From positions 29,575 to 93,574 of the forward strand of contig CAMYPM010000005.1 in the NCBI GenBank assembly GCA_947290775.1: DNA of 64,000 bases. Reading direction: 5' to 3'. How positions within the stretch are numbered: position 1 is the first letter of the stretch; the number at the start of each line of letters is the position of its first letter. This document shows, one piece after another, positions 25,489 to 36,937 of the stretch. The notes beneath the pieces are model-generated. The model did no database searches, had not been told where the DNA came from, and worked only from the letters and a program-made list of their open reading frames with translations. Origin of the DNA: an uncultured Bacteroidales bacterium. GTDB taxonomy: Bacteria > Bacteroidota > Bacteroidia > Bacteroidales > Porphyromonadaceae. The translations under genes were made by a program, and so were the position numbers.

Positions 25489-27444
25489 ATGAAGATTAAT
25501 CTAACATTACCTGACGGCAGTGTTCGGCAAGTGGAACAAGGTACAACTGCCCTGGATGTTGCACGCAGTATAAGTAGCCGCTTAGCAGAAGAAGTACTAG
25601 CGGCTGAGGTGAATGGGGAAACAATAGATTTGACGCGCCCTATCAATGAGGATGCCACGCTTCGGTTGCTTAAATGGGACGATGCAGAAGGAAAACATGC
25701 TTTCTGGCATACTTCCGCCCATCTTATGGCGGAGGCTATTCAGCAGTTGTATCCGGGTACACAGTTCGGAATTGGACCTGCGATCGATAACGGCTTTTAT
25801 TACGATATAGATACGGGCGATGTGGAACTGAAGGAGTCAGACTTGAAGGCAATTGAGGATTTGATGCTTCAGTTTGCCCGAGAGAAGCAGCCTTTGGAGC
25901 GTAAGCCGACGTCAAAGAGTGAAGCCTTGTCCTTTTTTGAAAAGACCGGACAGCATTATAAGCTTGAGCTAATCAGTGAATTGGAGGATGGCACCATTAC
26001 TACCTATACTCAGGGTCAATTCACCGATTTATGTAGAGGACCACACTTGCCAAATACCGGTTACATTAAAGCGGTTAAGCTGACTGCACTTGCCGGAGCG
26101 TATTGGCGTGGTGATGAGAAGAGTAAGCAATTGACCCGTGTCTACGGGATTACGTTCCCAAAGAAAAAGCTGTTGGATGAGTATCTGACCCTTCTTGAAG
26201 AGGCTAAAAAAAGAGACCATCGTAAGATAGGCAAGGAACTTAACTTATTTGCTTTCTCTCCAAAAGTTGGGGTGGGACTTCCCTTATGGCTTCCGAGAGG
26301 AACTAAATTGCGCCTTAAGTTAGAGGACTACTTGAAAAAAATACAGAGCCGCTTTGGTTATGAACAAGTGATGACACCGCATATCGGTAATATAGATCTG
26401 TATAAGACGAGTGGTCACTATGAGAAGTATGGGGCAGATTCATTCCGTCCGATTAAAACGCCTCAGGAGGGCGAAGAGTTCATGCTAAAGCCAATGAACT
26501 GTCCGCATCACTGCGAAATCTATAAGCTACAGCCCCACTCTTACCGTGATTTACCGGTTCGCTTGGCAGAGTTTGGTACTGTGTATCGATATGAGCAGAG
26601 TGGTGAGTTACACGGGCTGACGCGTGTGAGAGGCTTTACGCAAGATGATGCACATATCTTCTGTACACCGGATCAGGTGAAAGAGGAGTTTATTAAGGTA
26701 ATGGACATCATCTTCATTATCTTTAAAGCACTTAATTTCACTCAGTTTGAAGCACAAATATCACTTCGTGATAAGAAAAATCGCAAGAAGTATATAGGAA
26801 GTGATGAGAACTGGGAGAAGGCAGAAAATGCTATTATAGAAGCGTGTAAAGAGAAGGGTTTGGACGCTCATGTAGAGTATGGTGAGGCTGCTTTCTATGG
26901 TCCTAAGTTGGACTTTATGGTAAAGGATGCTATAGGACGTAAGTGGCAGTTGGGAACGATTCAAGTGGACTACAATCTGCCCGAACGGTTTGAGCTAGAG
27001 TACACCGGAGAAGATAATCAGAAGCATCGCCCCGTAATGATTCACCGCGCCCCCTTTGGATCTATGGAACGCTTTGTGGCAGTGCTAATTGAGCATACTG
27101 CCGGTCGCTTCCCCTTGTGGTTAGCCCCTGATCAAGCTGTAATTCTGCCTGTAAGTGAACGATTTAATGACTATGCTTACAAGGTGTGCAGGATGCTTCG
27201 TGAAGAGGGTGTGGATGTGGCTGTTGATGACCGAAACGAAAAAGTGGGTAGGAAGATACGGGATAATGAGCTTAAACGTATTCCTTACTTGCTTATAGTG
27301 GGTGAAGAGGAAGCATCAACTGACACTGTTTCGGTACGTAAACAAGGGGAAGGTGATCAAGGTAAGGAAAAAATCACTACCTTTGCCGAGCTTATCCGCA
27401 AACAAGTAGACGATGAAATGAATGCGTGGAAGTACGATAATTAG
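25489..27444 (+). CDS. thrS: threonyl-tRNA synthetase
   Basis: A 651-residue class II synthetase. An N-terminal TGS domain (about 1-62), then the editing domain with [11 protein letters not shown] and the later TDLCRGPHL, then the catalytic core with the zinc-site Cys in [14 protein letters not shown] and motif 3 [18 protein letters not shown], and a C-terminal anticodon-binding domain. All parts have standard length. I see no T-box or other riboregulator in the 40-base leader. It heads the thrS-infC-rpmI-rplT cluster. Confidence 0.97.
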   Translation: MKINLTLPDGSVRQVEQGTTALDVARSISSRLAEEVLAAEVNGETIDLTRPINEDATLRLLKWDDAEGKHAFWHTSAHLMAEAIQQLYPGTQFGIGPAIDNGFYYDIDTGDVELKESDLKAIEDLMLQFAREKQPLERKPTSKSEALSFFEKTGQHYKLELISELEDGTITTYTQGQFTDLCRGPHLPNTGYIKAVKLTALAGAYWRGDEKSKQLTRVYGITFPKKKLLDEYLTLLEEAKKRDHRKIGKELNLFAFSPKVGVGLPLWLPRGTKLRLKLEDYLKKIQSRFGYEQVMTPHIGNIDLYKTSGHYEKYGADSFRPIKTPQEGEEFMLKPMNCPHHCEIYKLQPHSYRDLPVRLAEFGTVYRYEQSGELHGLTRVRGFTQDDAHIFCTPDQVKEEFIKVMDIIFIIFKALNFTQFEAQISLRDKKNRKKYIGSDENWEKAENAIIEACKEKGLDAHVEYGEAAFYGPKLDFMVKDAIGRKWQLGTIQVDYNLPERFELEYTGEDNQKHRPVMIHRAPFGSMERFVAVLIEHTAGRFPLWLAPDQAVILPVSERFNDYAYKVCRMLREEGVDVAVDDRNEKVGRKIRDNELKRIPYLLIVGEEEASTDTVSVRKQGEGDQGKEKITTFAELIRKQVDDEMNAWKYDN

Positions 27445-27555
27445 TTTTCAGAGAGACTTGAATGCGAGAAAATAGCAGTATACAATAGAAAAATTGGGAA
27501 AGGAGCAAAACGAAAAGAGTAAATATTTAGACGTGCGTAAGGCACACAACGATTA

Positions 27556-28119
27556 GTGCAGAATAGAGATAAGTCGCAACAATATCGCATCAATGAGCAG
27601 ATATCGGCAAGAGAGGTGCGTGTAGTAGGAGATGATGTAGAAAGTGGCGTATTCTCCTTTAGAGAAGCCCTCCAAATGGCAGAGGATGCAGGATTGGATC
27701 TAGTAGAGATTGTTCCTGATGCTAAGCCGCCGGTTTGTAAGATAGTTGATTATCAGAAGTTTATTTATAGACAACGTAAGCGTCAGAAAGAGCAGAAAGT
27801 AAACTCTACCAAGGTGGTAATCAAGGAGATACGCTTTGGTCCGCAAACGGATGATCATGACTATAACTTTAAGCTGAAGCATGCGCAGCAGTTTCTTAGT
27901 GAGGGTGCCAAAGTAAAGGCTTATGTATTCTTTCGCGGTCGTAGTATCCTATTTAAGGAGCAAGGGGAGGTTTTGTTACTTCGCTTCGCTACCGATTTAG
28001 AGGATGTAGCAAAGGTTGAGAGTCTGCCTTCGCTAGAAGGAAAACGCATGTATATGATGCTATCTCCTAAAAAAGGAGGAGCGCAAAGCGAAAAGAAAAA
28101 TCCCAAGAAGAGCGAATAA
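27556..28119 (+). CDS. infC: translation initiation factor IF-3
   Basis: IF-3 checks start-codon pairing on the 30S subunit. The N-terminal [16 protein letters not shown] and the C-terminal domain ([30 protein letters not shown]) are clear; a lysine-rich tail ends the 187 residues. The start is GTG at 27556: a TAA lies in frame 15 bases upstream and no ATG occurs before the conserved core. Rare start codons are known for infC in other bacteria and allow autoregulation there. Confidence 0.95.
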   Translation: MQNRDKSQQYRINEQISAREVRVVGDDVESGVFSFREALQMAEDAGLDLVEIVPDAKPPVCKIVDYQKFIYRQRKRQKEQKVNSTKVVIKEIRFGPQTDDHDYNFKLKHAQQFLSEGAKVKAYVFFRGRSILFKEQGEVLLLRFATDLEDVAKVESLPSLEGKRMYMMLSPKKGGAQSEKKNPKKSE

Positions 28120-28130
28120 AATAAAAGAAT

Positions 28131-28220
28131 GAGGGTAGCGATCGCACCTCGATAGATGGTGCAAGGATGACCGACCGGGCGAAGGCTTGCCCCGAGGCTA
28201 CTCTGAAGGTGACTGCCCTC
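28131..28220 (+). promoter_or_regulatory. structured RNA leader before rpmI, candidate L20-binding control site
   Basis: The 133-base infC-rpmI spacer folds into a closed multi-branch shape. GAGGGTAG at 28131-28138 pairs with CTGCCCTC at 28213-28220. Inside are a GCACC/GGTGC hairpin (28144-28162) and a GGGC/GCCC hairpin (28177-28192). In E. coli bL20 represses this operon by binding RNA near rpmI; a similar role here is inference. Confidence 0.55.
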
Positions 28221-28252
28221 TTAATAGAATAAATCAGTTAGTTAATAAGAAA

Positions 28253-28456
28253 ATGCCTAAACAAAAGCAGAAGACTGTATCCGGTGCAAAAAAGCGCTTC
28301 GCTATTACCGGTAGTGGAAAGATCAAGAGAAAGCATGCGTACAAGAGCCATATCTTGACGAAAAAGTCAAAGAAGAGAAAACGCAACTTAACCTACTCGG
28401 GCTTAGTGCATGACACTAACGAAAAGCAGGTGAAGGAAATGCTTCTTATGAAGTGA
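28253..28456 (+). CDS. rpmI: 50S ribosomal protein bL35
   Basis: A basic 67-residue protein, [20 protein letters not shown] onward, with [15 protein letters not shown] typical of bL35. The frame is open further upstream to 28187, but that part lies inside the structured leader and has no family support. The ATG at 28253 gives the normal length. It lies between infC and rplT, the standard order. Confidence 0.95.
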   Translation: MPKQKQKTVSGAKKRFAITGSGKIKRKHAYKSHILTKKSKKRKRNLTYSGLVHDTNEKQVKEMLLMK

Positions 28457-28506
28457 TCGTAACACGCAACTAGTATCGAAAATAACGAAGAAACGAATTT
28501 AGTATT

Positions 28507-28851
28507 ATGCCTAGATCAGTCAATCATGTAGCTTCCAGAGCGAAGCGAAAAAGAATACTTAAGCAAACTCGCGGTTATTATGGTGCGCGTCGCAATGTGT
28601 GGACGGTTGCCAAGAATACGTGGGAAAAAGGTCTTACTTATGCTTATAGAGACCGCAAGAATAAGAAGCGTAACTTCCGTGCTTTGTGGATACAACGTAT
28701 CAATGCAGCAGCACGCTTGGAAGGTCTCTCTTATTCTCGTCTGATGGGTGCTCTCCATGCTAATGGAATTGAGATTAATCGTAAGGTTCTTGCCGACTTG
28801 GCAATGAATGATCCTGAAGCATTTAAGGCCATCGTTGCAAAGGTAAAATAA
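28507..28851 (+). CDS. rplT: 50S ribosomal protein bL20
   Basis: A 114-residue protein: [36 protein letters not shown], then [20 protein letters not shown], all diagnostic of bL20. It binds 23S rRNA early in assembly and in other bacteria represses its own operon. It starts 50 bases after rpmI; the operon ends at the terminator at 28886. Confidence 0.97.
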   Translation: MPRSVNHVASRAKRKRILKQTRGYYGARRNVWTVAKNTWEKGLTYAYRDRKNKKRNFRALWIQRINAAARLEGLSYSRLMGALHANGIEINRKVLADLAMNDPEAFKAIVAKVK

Positions 28852-28885
28852 CTAGTCAGAGAATATCTGAATCATATTTATCGGG

Positions 28886-28930
28886 TACAGGGAATCATCC
28901 TATGAGATGGTTCCCTGTATCGTTTCATTT
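28886..28930 (+). terminator. rho-independent terminator after rplT
   Basis: A 14-bp stem with one G-U pair (28886-28899 with 28906-28919) and a 6-base loop, followed by a T-rich stretch. Confidence 0.8.
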
Positions 28931-29042
28931 ATCGCTCTTTTAGTGGAGTACAAACAAAATACCTTACAACGGTGCAAGAGAATATTGCGAAGTCCCAATG
29001 CATCATTATTAAGAAGCAATGGTGGTTGTGATGCTATTTTGT

Positions 29043-29050
29043 TATCTTTG
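29043..29050 (+). promoter_or_regulatory. -7 promoter box for glyA
   Basis: TATCTTTG matches TAnnTTTG, 85 bases before the glyA ATG. The resulting leader of about 80 bases has small hairpins (CACTG/CAGTG at about 29051-29066, CGTTG/CAACG near 29090). No known riboswitch class is recognised. Confidence 0.5.
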
Positions 29051-29135
29051 CACTGAGTACGCAGTGGACTCTGCTCGGAGGAGTTTGGTGCGTTGATGAA
29101 GCAACGATTATAGCAACGTAAAAAGCATAATTTGT

Positions 29136-30416
29136 ATGAAAAGAGACAAGCAAATATTTGACCTCATACAGGAAGAGCATGAGCGCCAAATGAAAGGTAT
29201 TGAGCTGATTGCCAGTGAAAACTTTGTCAGCGATGAAGTAATGGAGGCAATGGGCAGTTGTATGACCAATAAGTACGCAGAGGGCTATCCCGGAAAGCGT
29301 TACTATGGTGGATGCGAGGTAGTAGACAAGAGTGAGCAACTTGCGATCGATCGTATCAAGGAGTTGTTTCATGCTGAGTGGGCTAATGTGCAGCCGCATA
29401 GTGGCGCACAAGCCAATATGGCAGTTCTGTCGGCTATCTTAAATCCTGGGGATACATTCATGGGGCTTAACTTGGATCACGGAGGTCACTTGTCACACGG
29501 CTCTGCGGTTAATAGCTCAGGTATCTTGTACCATCCTGTGGGATATAATATAAAGAAAGAGACCGGTCGGGTTGATTATGATGAGATGGAGCAGTTGGCA
29601 CGTGAGAATAAACCCAAGCTGATCATCGGTGGGGGTAGTGCTTATACTCGTGAATGGGACTACGCTCGTATGCGTAAGATTGCCGATGAGGTGGGTGCAA
29701 TCCTAATGATTGATATGGCTCACCCGGCAGGTTTGATCGCAGCCGGTCTATTAAACAATCCGCTTGAGTATGCTCATATAGTAACCTCTACTACCCATAA
29801 GACGCTTCGTGGCCCACGTGGAGGAATTATCTTGATTGGAAAGGATTTTGATAATCCTTGGGGCAAGAAGACTCCTAAGGGTGTAATAAAGAAAATGAGC
29901 CAGCTCTTAGACTCATCTGTATTCCCCGGTATTCAGGGAGGTCCTCTAGAGCATGTGATTGCCGCTAAGGCAGTTGCCTTTGGAGAAGCTCTTCAGCCTG
30001 AGTTCAAGGAGTACCAAGTGCAGGTGAAGAAGAATGCTGCTACAATGGCACAAGCATTCGTAGACAAGGGTTATGATCTTGTGTCCGGTGGTACGGATAA
30101 CCATTGCATGTTGATTGACTTGCGCGGTAAGTATCCGGAGTTGACCGGTAAGGTAGCTGAAAACGCTTTGGTGGCTGCCGATATAACCGTGAACAAGAAC
30201 ATGGTACCATTTGATGATCGTAGCGCATTCAAAACAAGCGGTATTCGTGTAGGTACACCTGCAATTACTACTCGCGGCCTTAAGGAGGATAAGATGCCTT
30301 ATATTGTCGACTTAATTGATCGTGTACTTGCAGATCCGGAAAACAGTAATACGATTAAAGAAGTAAGAACTGAGGTAAACCGGATGATGAAAGAGTATCC
30401 TATATTTGCATACTAA
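29136..30416 (+). CDS. glyA: serine hydroxymethyltransferase
   Basis: GlyA converts serine and tetrahydrofolate to glycine and methylene-tetrahydrofolate, using pyridoxal phosphate. The PLP lysine is Lys222 in [15 protein letters not shown]. Other blocks are [35 protein letters not shown] and [12 protein letters not shown] [13 protein letters not shown]. At 426 residues it has normal length. It is a single-gene unit with its own promoter box and leader. Confidence 0.97.
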   Translation: MKRDKQIFDLIQEEHERQMKGIELIASENFVSDEVMEAMGSCMTNKYAEGYPGKRYYGGCEVVDKSEQLAIDRIKELFHAEWANVQPHSGAQANMAVLSAILNPGDTFMGLNLDHGGHLSHGSAVNSSGILYHPVGYNIKKETGRVDYDEMEQLARENKPKLIIGGGSAYTREWDYARMRKIADEVGAILMIDMAHPAGLIAAGLLNNPLEYAHIVTSTTHKTLRGPRGGIILIGKDFDNPWGKKTPKGVIKKMSQLLDSSVFPGIQGGPLEHVIAAKAVAFGEALQPEFKEYQVQVKKNAATMAQAFVDKGYDLVSGGTDNHCMLIDLRGKYPELTGKVAENALVAADITVNKNMVPFDDRSAFKTSGIRVGTPAITTRGLKEDKMPYIVDLIDRVLADPENSNTIKEVRTEVNRMMKEYPIFAY

Positions 30417-30574
30417 TTAACCTTATTTACTACGGGAAGTGTGTGGCAGAGCTCACTTGTGGTGCCCTGTCGCAGCTTCTCGTTTGTACTATACAAATTG
30501 CATTTAGAATGCGACACCAAGAGCAATGCATTCATTGCTTATTTATACAACATAGATTTATACGCTAAATTTCA
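30417..30574. other. glyA-purL intergenic region
   Basis: A perfect 6-bp hairpin (GCAATG/CATTGC, 30533-30548) lies 26 bases before purL. I saw no clear promoter box or riboswitch. Confidence 0.4.
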
Positions 30575-33500
30575 ATGCTTAGCTATTTTTCCACCTCCCA
30601 AAAGATTTGTTATGCGGTAGAGCATATCGCTCCTTTTAGCAAGGAGCACGAAGAGCGTTTACGCAAGCTCTTCAAAATGCAGGAAGGAGATATGGTTTCT
30701 TCCGAATTGAAAGGAGACTTTATCGGTCCAAAAAGCGAGATGGTGTCGCCTTGGAGTACCAATGCAGTTGAGATTGCTCACAACATGGGCATTGCTACGA
30801 TTATACGCATCGAGTGTCTCCGTTCCGTTACCGGAAAGGATGCTAAGCTGGACCCAATGTTGGAGCGGCATTATACGAATGTAGATCAACACCTTTTTGA
30901 TGCGGTCCGTGAGCGGGAGGAGATTCGACAGATTACTGATATAGCAGAATACAATCGTTCGGAAGGCTTAGCACTCAGCGATGAGGAAATAACCTATTTA
31001 AAGGACTTAGCAACGAAATTAGGGCGACCCCTTACGGATAGTGAGCTTTTTGGCTTCTCACAGGTAAATAGTGAGCATTGCAGACACAAAATATTCAACG
31101 GACGCTTCGTGTTGGATGGTAAGGAGATGTCTCATACGCTATTTTCTATGATCAAGGCAACTTCCAAAGCAAACCCTAATGGTCTCGTTTCTGCCTATAA
31201 AGATAATGTAGCCTTTATAGAGGGATTCCCGTATAGCCAATTTGCTCCTGAAGATGCGGCAGCTCCCTCTGTCTATAAGGAAAAAGAAAGTGAAAGTGTA
31301 CTATCGCTAAAGGCTGAGACGCATAATTTCCCTACCACGGTAGAACCTTTTAATGGCGCAGCTACGGGATCCGGAGGGGAAATAAGGGATAGAATGGCAG
31401 GTGGTATGGGATCACTACCTATGGCCGGTACAGCTGTATATATGACATCTTATCCCCGTACTAATAGAGAAGCTCCTATTTCTCCACTTCGCGAGCGCAA
31501 CTACTTATATCAGTCCCCAAGCGAAATATTGATTAAAGCTTCTAATGGGGCAAGTGACTTTGGCAATAAGTTTGGTCAGCCTTTGATTTGTGGCTCTTTG
31601 CTTACGTTTGAACATACCGAGCCGGAGGTGCCTTATCGCTATGCGTATGACAAGGTAATTATGCTGGCAGGCGGTATCGGTTATGCAAAGGCAAGAGATG
31701 CAAAAAAAGGCACTGCCAAACCCGGGCAATGTGTAGTGGTGATGGGGGGTGATAATTACCGTATCGGTATGGGCGGAGGTGCTGTCAGTAGCGTTGATAC
31801 AGGCGCCTATTCGAGTGGAATAGAGCTAAACGCAGTGCAGCGTGCTAATCCGGAAATGCAGAAGCGGGTGATGAATGTAGTGCGTAGTCTAACAGAAAGC
31901 GATGCAAATCCCATCATCAGTATTCACGACCACGGTGCAGGCGGTCATCTAAACTGCCTTACAGAGCTCATTGAAGAAACCGGAGGTAAGATTGATATCG
32001 ATGCGCTCCCTGTAGGGGATCGCACACTCTCAGACAGAGAAATAATAGGGAATGAGAGTCAGGAGCGTATGGGCTTGCTAATCGATCAAAAGGATTATCC
32101 GCATATCCGTTCAATTGCAGAACGGGAGAAAGCCCCTATTTTCATGGTGGGTGAGACAGATGCCTCCCACGAGTTGCTGTTCTCACGCAAGCAGGGACAG
32201 GCAGCTATGCATCTTCCGGTAGATGCGCTGTTGGCTTCTCCTCCTCAAACAATAATGAAGGATAGTAAGCTTTCCATACGCTTTGCAGAACCTAATCCGA
32301 CAGAAAGAGATCCTTTTGCAGCCTTGAATAAGGTGCTTTCCCTCGAGGCTGTCGCTTGCAAAGACTGGTTGACCAACAAGGTGGATAGAAGCGTAACCGG
32401 TAGGGTGGCGCGTCAGCAATGCGTAGGGGTTCATCAGTTGCCTTTGAGTGACTTAGGTGCCATAAGTTTGGATTATGGAGGTATGCGTGGTATGGCAACC
32501 TCTTTGGGACATGCGCCGCAAGTAGGGCTTATTTCAGCTGCTCAGGGTGCTATTTGCTCTATTGCAGAGGCTCTTACCAATATAGTATTTGCTCCTCTGG
32601 AGAAAGGCTTAAAGAGTATTTCTCTCAGTGCAAATTGGATGTGGCCCTCTCGCAATAAGGGGGAAGATTGCAGACTTTACGAAGCGGTAGAGGCTGCTGG
32701 TGCTTTTGCTACTGCATTGGGGATAAATATCCCTACGGGTAAAGACTCTCTCTCCATGACTCAACAATATCCTAATGGGGAGATGGTACTTAGTCCCGGG
32801 ACCTTGATCGTTTCTGCAATGGGTGCTGTAAGCAATGTGCGTAAGATCGTTACTCCGGAGTTAGATACAGAGAATAAAAAGGCCAGTTTGGTATATATAG
32901 ATTTTAGTAAAACTCCGCTGGCCTTGGGAGGCTCTGCATACTATCAAAGCTTAGGCTATGTCGGTGCGGTAGCTCCTACAGTAACGGATCCAACCTATTT
33001 TGCAACAGCTTTTGAAAGTGTGCAGCAACTCATCAATTCTGGCTTAGTATTGGCCGGGCATGATGTCTCTGCAGGAGGTCTATTAGCCACCCTCTTAGAG
33101 ATGGCATTTGCACTTGAAAAGGGAGGATTTGATATCAATCTTGATGCTTTTGGACAAGAAGATATCTGTAAGATCTGTTATGCAGAAAATCCTGCGGTTG
33201 TACTACAAGTAAAGGATTTAGAGTGCGTAACTGCTGCATTGGATAAGGCTGGAGTGCGTTACTATTGCTTAGGCGGGCAGTATCGCCAAGAGAGTGATGC
33301 CGTGCGTTTTTGCTATGGTACAGTAGAGAAGAGTATCAATATAGAGGAGGCACGTAATACTTGGGCAAAGTCTTCTTACTGCTTGGATAAGTTACAAACA
33401 GAATCCTCTGACGCTGAAAGTAGATACGCCCTTATGGGTAAGCGGCCCCTACAATGGAGTATGCCTAAGCTCTTTACAGGACATTTGACCCCGCTTAATC

Positions 33501-34264
33501 ATTCAGATAAGAAAATTGTCGCTGCGGTGCTTCGTGATAAGGGTACGAATGGTGAGCGTGAGCTGGCTTGGGCTTTGTATATGGCCGGTTTTGAGGTTAA
33601 GGATGTGCATCTATCTGATCTTATTGAGGGGCGCGAAACGCTTGAAGAAGTCTCTATGCTTGCATTTGCAGGAGGTTTTTCCAATAGTGATGTATTAGGC
33701 TCTGCAAGAGGATGGGCTGCCGGCATTCTCTATAACGATAAGGCTCGTTGTGCGATTGAACGCTTCTACGAAGATGAGAATAAGTTGAGTATCGGAGTAT
33801 GCAACGGCTGTCAGCTAATGGCCGAGTTAGGGGTACTTTCTTCTAATGGGCAGATAACACATCATATGGAACGGAACCATTCCAGTAAGTTTGAGAGTTG
33901 CTTTGTTAACGTGACTATACCGGAGACTAATAGTGTAATGTTATCTTCCTTAGTAGGAGCTACTGTGGGCGTGTGGTGTGCACATGGTGAGGGTAGATTT
34001 GAGTTTGATAACCCTATAGATACCTACCATATTGCAGCGCGTTATACCTATGATGAGTATCCTTATAATCCTAATGGATCTCCTTGTGGCGTAGCTGCAT
34101 TAACAGATGTTAGTGGGCGGCATTTGGCTATTATGCCTCATCCGGAGCGCTCTATTTATCCTCAGCAGTGTGGGTTCTATCCGCGCGCTCGAGTTAATGA
34201 TGAAGTAACTCCCTGGATGGAAGCCTTTGAAAATGCCTATCGCTGGCTTGCAAAACGGCAGTAA
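30575..34264 (+). CDS. purL: phosphoribosylformylglycinamidine synthase (large single-chain form)
   Basis: The 1229-residue enzyme makes FGAM from FGAR, ATP and glutamine in purine synthesis. Visible are the N-terminal PurS-like region, the first AIRS-type domain ([20 protein letters not shown]), the second with GHDVSAGGL, and a C-terminal glutaminase with nucleophile Cys1076 in [10 protein letters not shown] and the His-Glu pair in MPHPERS. This is the fused form of Proteobacteria and Bacteroidetes, not the three-subunit PurSQL. purB is also in the window, but far away. Confidence 0.97.
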   Translation: MLSYFSTSQKICYAVEHIAPFSKEHEERLRKLFKMQEGDMVSSELKGDFIGPKSEMVSPWSTNAVEIAHNMGIATIIRIECLRSVTGKDAKLDPMLERHYTNVDQHLFDAVREREEIRQITDIAEYNRSEGLALSDEEITYLKDLATKLGRPLTDSELFGFSQVNSEHCRHKIFNGRFVLDGKEMSHTLFSMIKATSKANPNGLVSAYKDNVAFIEGFPYSQFAPEDAAAPSVYKEKESESVLSLKAETHNFPTTVEPFNGAATGSGGEIRDRMAGGMGSLPMAGTAVYMTSYPRTNREAPISPLRERNYLYQSPSEILIKASNGASDFGNKFGQPLICGSLLTFEHTEPEVPYRYAYDKVIMLAGGIGYAKARDAKKGTAKPGQCVVVMGGDNYRIGMGGGAVSSVDTGAYSSGIELNAVQRANPEMQKRVMNVVRSLTESDANPIISIHDHGAGGHLNCLTELIEETGGKIDIDALPVGDRTLSDREIIGNESQERMGLLIDQKDYPHIRSIAEREKAPIFMVGETDASHELLFSRKQGQAAMHLPVDALLASPPQTIMKDSKLSIRFAEPNPTERDPFAALNKVLSLEAVACKDWLTNKVDRSVTGRVARQQCVGVHQLPLSDLGAISLDYGGMRGMATSLGHAPQVGLISAAQGAICSIAEALTNIVFAPLEKGLKSISLSANWMWPSRNKGEDCRLYEAVEAAGAFATALGINIPTGKDSLSMTQQYPNGEMVLSPGTLIVSAMGAVSNVRKIVTPELDTENKKASLVYIDFSKTPLALGGSAYYQSLGYVGAVAPTVTDPTYFATAFESVQQLINSGLVLAGHDVSAGGLLATLLEMAFALEKGGFDINLDAFGQEDICKICYAENPAVVLQVKDLECVTAALDKAGVRYYCLGGQYRQESDAVRFCYGTVEKSINIEEARNTWAKSSYCLDKLQTESSDAESRYALMGKRPLQWSMPKLFTGHLTPLNHSDKKIVAAVLRDKGTNGERELAWALYMAGFEVKDVHLSDLIEGRETLEEVSMLAFAGGFSNSDVLGSARGWAAGILYNDKARCAIERFYEDENKLSIGVCNGCQLMAELGVLSSNGQITHHMERNHSSKFESCFVNVTIPETNSVMLSSLVGATVGVWCAHGEGRFEFDNPIDTYHIAARYTYDEYPYNPNGSPCGVAALTDVSGRHLAIMPHPERSIYPQQCGFYPRARVNDEVTPWMEAFENAYRWLAKRQ

Positions 34265-34282
34265 AATGATTTTCTTCCCCTG

Positions 34283-35398
34283 ATGCACACTGAGACTCTC
34301 TATACTCTTGCCTTGTCGTTAGTGAGTGGCTTTGGCTCACTCACGCAACGCAGGCTAATAGAGAGTTGTGGTAGTGCTATTAAGCTATTCACGGAAGCGG
34401 ATAAGCTTCCAATGCTTACTCCCAAAACGAAATTTTTGCTCCGCAAAGAAGCGGATAGTGGTCTTCTATTTAAGAAAGCAGAGGAAATAATAGCTCGTGA
34501 GGAGGCTGCCGGTAATAGGGTGCTCTCTATTTTTGACGAGGAGTATCCACAGCTCCTTTATCATGCTGCAGATGCCCCTACTGTGTTGTTCTATAAAGGG
34601 AATAGTAAGGCACTGGCAGCGGAGCACATGCTGAGTATCGTTGGCACACGCAATGCTACGCGCTATGGAAATGCTCTTGTGGAGCAAATTGTAAGTGCCT
34701 TAAGTCAAGCGGTGCCGGATATTACTATTGTGAGCGGCTTGGCTTTTGGAATTGATATAGCAGCAGGTAGAGCAGCACTCAAAGAAGGGCTTTCTACGAT
34801 TGCAGTACTTGCTTCCGGCTTAGATGAGGTATATCCGAGGGAGCATCTTAATGAGGCGCGTTGTATGCTGTCTCAAGGAGGGCTGCTTACGGAGTATCCT
34901 ATGATGTCTGGTATTGAGCGGCATCAATTCGTAGCTCGTAATCGTATTATAGCAGGGCTGAGTCCTGCAACTCTAGTAGTGGAGTCTGCAGTGCGTGGAG
35001 GTGCCTTGCTGACTGCTTCAATGGCAATGGATTATGATCGAGATGTATATGCGGTACCGGGTCGGCTAACGGATCAGTATTCGGAAGGTTGTAATCGCTT
35101 GATTGCTACCGGCCGAGCAGCTACTTTTCATTCCATAGAGGAATTTATAGAGTCTTTAGGTTGGGCTACTCCTACTTCTTCAAGAGTAGAGAGCAGTTTG
35201 TTCACAACGCAGAAGCAGAATTTCCCCGATGACCCAATTCTCAATCTTCTTCGTGAACAAGAAACAATGCATTTTAATGACCTTGTGGTAAGGCTGGGGC
35301 TTTCTGCTGCAGAGCTTTCCGGTAGACTATTTGATTTGGAGTTGGATGGGTTTATAGAATCAATACCCGGGGGACGTTATGGATTAGCAATCAAATAG
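34283..35398 (+). CDS. dprA: DNA-processing protein DprA
   Basis: DprA loads RecA on incoming single-stranded DNA during natural transformation. The Rossmann-like core is clear: LSIVGTRNATRYGN, TIVSGLAFGIDIAAGRAAL, IAVLASGLDEVYPREH, then RNRIIAGLSPATLVVES. An N-terminal helical segment and a C-terminal winged helix (MHFNDLVVRLGLSAAELSGR) complete 371 residues. It starts 18 bases after purL and ends two bases before the glycosyltransferase, so they are likely co-transcribed. Confidence 0.95.
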   Translation: MHTETLYTLALSLVSGFGSLTQRRLIESCGSAIKLFTEADKLPMLTPKTKFLLRKEADSGLLFKKAEEIIAREEAAGNRVLSIFDEEYPQLLYHAADAPTVLFYKGNSKALAAEHMLSIVGTRNATRYGNALVEQIVSALSQAVPDITIVSGLAFGIDIAAGRAALKEGLSTIAVLASGLDEVYPREHLNEARCMLSQGGLLTEYPMMSGIERHQFVARNRIIAGLSPATLVVESAVRGGALLTASMAMDYDRDVYAVPGRLTDQYSEGCNRLIATGRAATFHSIEEFIESLGWATPTSSRVESSLFTTQKQNFPDDPILNLLREQETMHFNDLVVRLGLSAAELSGRLFDLELDGFIESIPGGRYGLAIK

Positions 35399-35400
35399 TA

Positions 35401-36330
35401 ATGGAGCCTTTTCTTTCTATTTTAATCCCTGTTTATAATTATGATCCCATGCCTTTGTTGCGCTCCTTGCAGAAGCAAATAGAGCGATATGAATTGGGGC
35501 AAATAGAGCTTCTTGTAGGGGATGATGCATCTTCCTCTGAATACAAGGATATTTATGCAGCACTCACTCAATTTCCTTGGGTGCGTCTTATTACTGCAGA
35601 GAAAAATGGTGGAGCCGGAGCTATGCGCAATCTATTAGCGCGAGAAGCAAAAGGGCCCCTTCTACTCTGTCTGGATAGTGATATTACCCTTTTAACGGAT
35701 CAATTTTTGGCAACTTATATAGCGGCTTCCGATGGGAAGAGTGTAGTATTTGGAGGGCATGTGTATGCCGATTATCCCCCGTCCGAAGAGCAGATGCTTT
35801 ACTATTGCTATGGAAGGAAGATAGAGAGTCGCACTGCCTCGGAGCGAAATAAACATCCCTACAAAGCAATCGGAGGCGTTTCTTTCTTGATACCCCGTGC
35901 TATAATGTTAGCTGTTCCTTTTGATGAAGAGGTGCGTATGGGATATGAAGATGCTCTTTGGGGGGCTAACTTGAAAGAGGCGCGTATCCCTATTAAGCAT
36001 ATTGATAATCCGATTAGGCACGAATTAAGAAGAAATAACGAGGAATACTTAAGTACGACGAGACGCTACATAGAAAACCTTCAGCACTATGAGGCACGGT
36101 TTCCGAAGGGAACAGTTCGTTTGCTGGATATCACTAAAAAGTACGATTTTTTAGTACCTTTGGGTGCATGGCTTTTCTCTATGGGAAATAGCTATATGGA
36201 GCGTAGATTATGTGGTAAGCGTCCATCGCTTACTCTTTTTCAAATATATAAATGGACCTATCTATGTGATAGAATGAGTAAAGAAAGTAATGAAGTTAAA
36301 CGAGTTAATAGGAACAAAAAAATCAATTAG
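35401..36330 (+). CDS. family 2 glycosyltransferase
   Basis: A GT-A fold transferase of 309 residues. The N-terminus LSILIPVYNYDPMPLLRSL, the nucleotide site VGDDASS and the metal-binding DSD-type segment LLCLDSDITLL mark GT2; GYEDALWGANL is the acceptor-side ED motif. No membrane helix is evident beyond a short hydrophobic stretch. Donor and acceptor are unknown; it is not in a polysaccharide cluster. Its end overlaps the thioesterase gene by 41 bases. Confidence 0.88.
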   Translation: MEPFLSILIPVYNYDPMPLLRSLQKQIERYELGQIELLVGDDASSSEYKDIYAALTQFPWVRLITAEKNGGAGAMRNLLAREAKGPLLLCLDSDITLLTDQFLATYIAASDGKSVVFGGHVYADYPPSEEQMLYYCYGRKIESRTASERNKHPYKAIGGVSFLIPRAIMLAVPFDEEVRMGYEDALWGANLKEARIPIKHIDNPIRHELRRNNEEYLSTTRRYIENLQHYEARFPKGTVRLLDITKKYDFLVPLGAWLFSMGNSYMERRLCGKRPSLTLFQIYKWTYLCDRMSKESNEVKRVNRNKKIN

Positions 36331-36673
36331 TTGCGAGCTTACAGAACGTCATTCTGCGATTACAGTGGGAAGTGGCGATGTGCCGGTTTTAGGAACTCCG
36401 GCGATGCTTGCCCTCATGGAACAGGCTTCTGTGCAGTTGGTCGCCCCAGCAATGTCTGAAGGAGAATCGACGGTAGGTGTGCGTGTAGAAGTTGATCACC
36501 TACGTGCCACCGGCTTAGGCCATGTCGTAACGGCTACCGCAACATTAACCTCTGTGGATGGTCGTAAGCTCTGCTTTGACTTGGAGGCTAAAGATGAAAA
36601 AGGCGTGATAGGTAAGGGGTATTTGGAGCGATTCCTAATTACGAAGGATCGTTTCCTATCCAAGCTCGCTTAG
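36290..36673 (+). CDS. hotdog-fold thioesterase (FlK-like)
   Basis: A 127-residue hotdog-fold protein resembling fluoroacetyl-CoA-thioesterase-like proteins: GTPAMLALMEQASVQLVAP forms the central helix, followed by VGVRVEVDHLRATGLGHVV and FDLEAKDEKGVIGKGYLERF. Members hydrolyse acyl-CoAs, but a specific substrate cannot be inferred. The start overlaps the glycosyltransferase end, suggesting coupling. Confidence 0.82.
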   Translation: MKLNELIGTKKSISCELTERHSAITVGSGDVPVLGTPAMLALMEQASVQLVAPAMSEGESTVGVRVEVDHLRATGLGHVVTATATLTSVDGRKLCFDLEAKDEKGVIGKGYLERFLITKDRFLSKLA

Positions 36674-36731
36674 CTGATTTTTACTGCCGACGTTATATAT
36701 AATACTTTATATGTAGGTTGTCGGGAGTAAA

Positions 36732-36819
36732 AAAGATATAGATAAATCGGATAAAAGTTACAGATGTTTTAATCAAAAGATCTATATCTTTTGAATGAAA
36801 GGTATAGATCTTTTTCTGA
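36732..36819. repeat. 22-bp repeat array C (four units, third inverted)
   Basis: Units start at 36732, 36754, 36776 and 36798. The third is inverted, and its core is itself a hairpin with a 9-bp perfect stem (arms TCAAAAGAT and ATCTTTTGA) around four bases. The array lies upstream of the amidase promoter box at 36910. Confidence 0.8.
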
Positions 36820-36909
36820 GAGATTCAGGTTAGTTAGTACACGAATTAAAGGCTTTGAGGTGGAGAATTGTCGGGAAAAGGCAAGCTCTCTCTTTTCAAA
36901 TGAATTGGC

Positions 36910-36917
36910 TACATTTG
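36910..36917 (+). promoter_or_regulatory. -7 promoter box for the amidase gene
   Basis: TACATTTG matches TAnnTTTG, 20 bases before the ATG at 36938. It shows that the longer open frame from 36791 is not the true start. Confidence 0.5.
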
Positions 36918-36937
36918 TGTGTAGATTTGTTAGTGCA

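Noticed and set aside
28187..28252. N-terminal extension of bL35
   Set aside because: It lies inside the structured leader, has no family support and would make bL35 too long.
28852..29135. Bacteroidales-1/6S-type RNA downstream of rplT
   Set aside because: That position is known for such RNAs, but I see only the rplT terminator, then the glyA promoter box and a short leader; no promoter-terminator pair of the right size.
36791..36937. Longer start for the amidase
   Set aside because: It would put 49 residues before the signal peptide, and it begins within repeat array C and runs through the promoter box.
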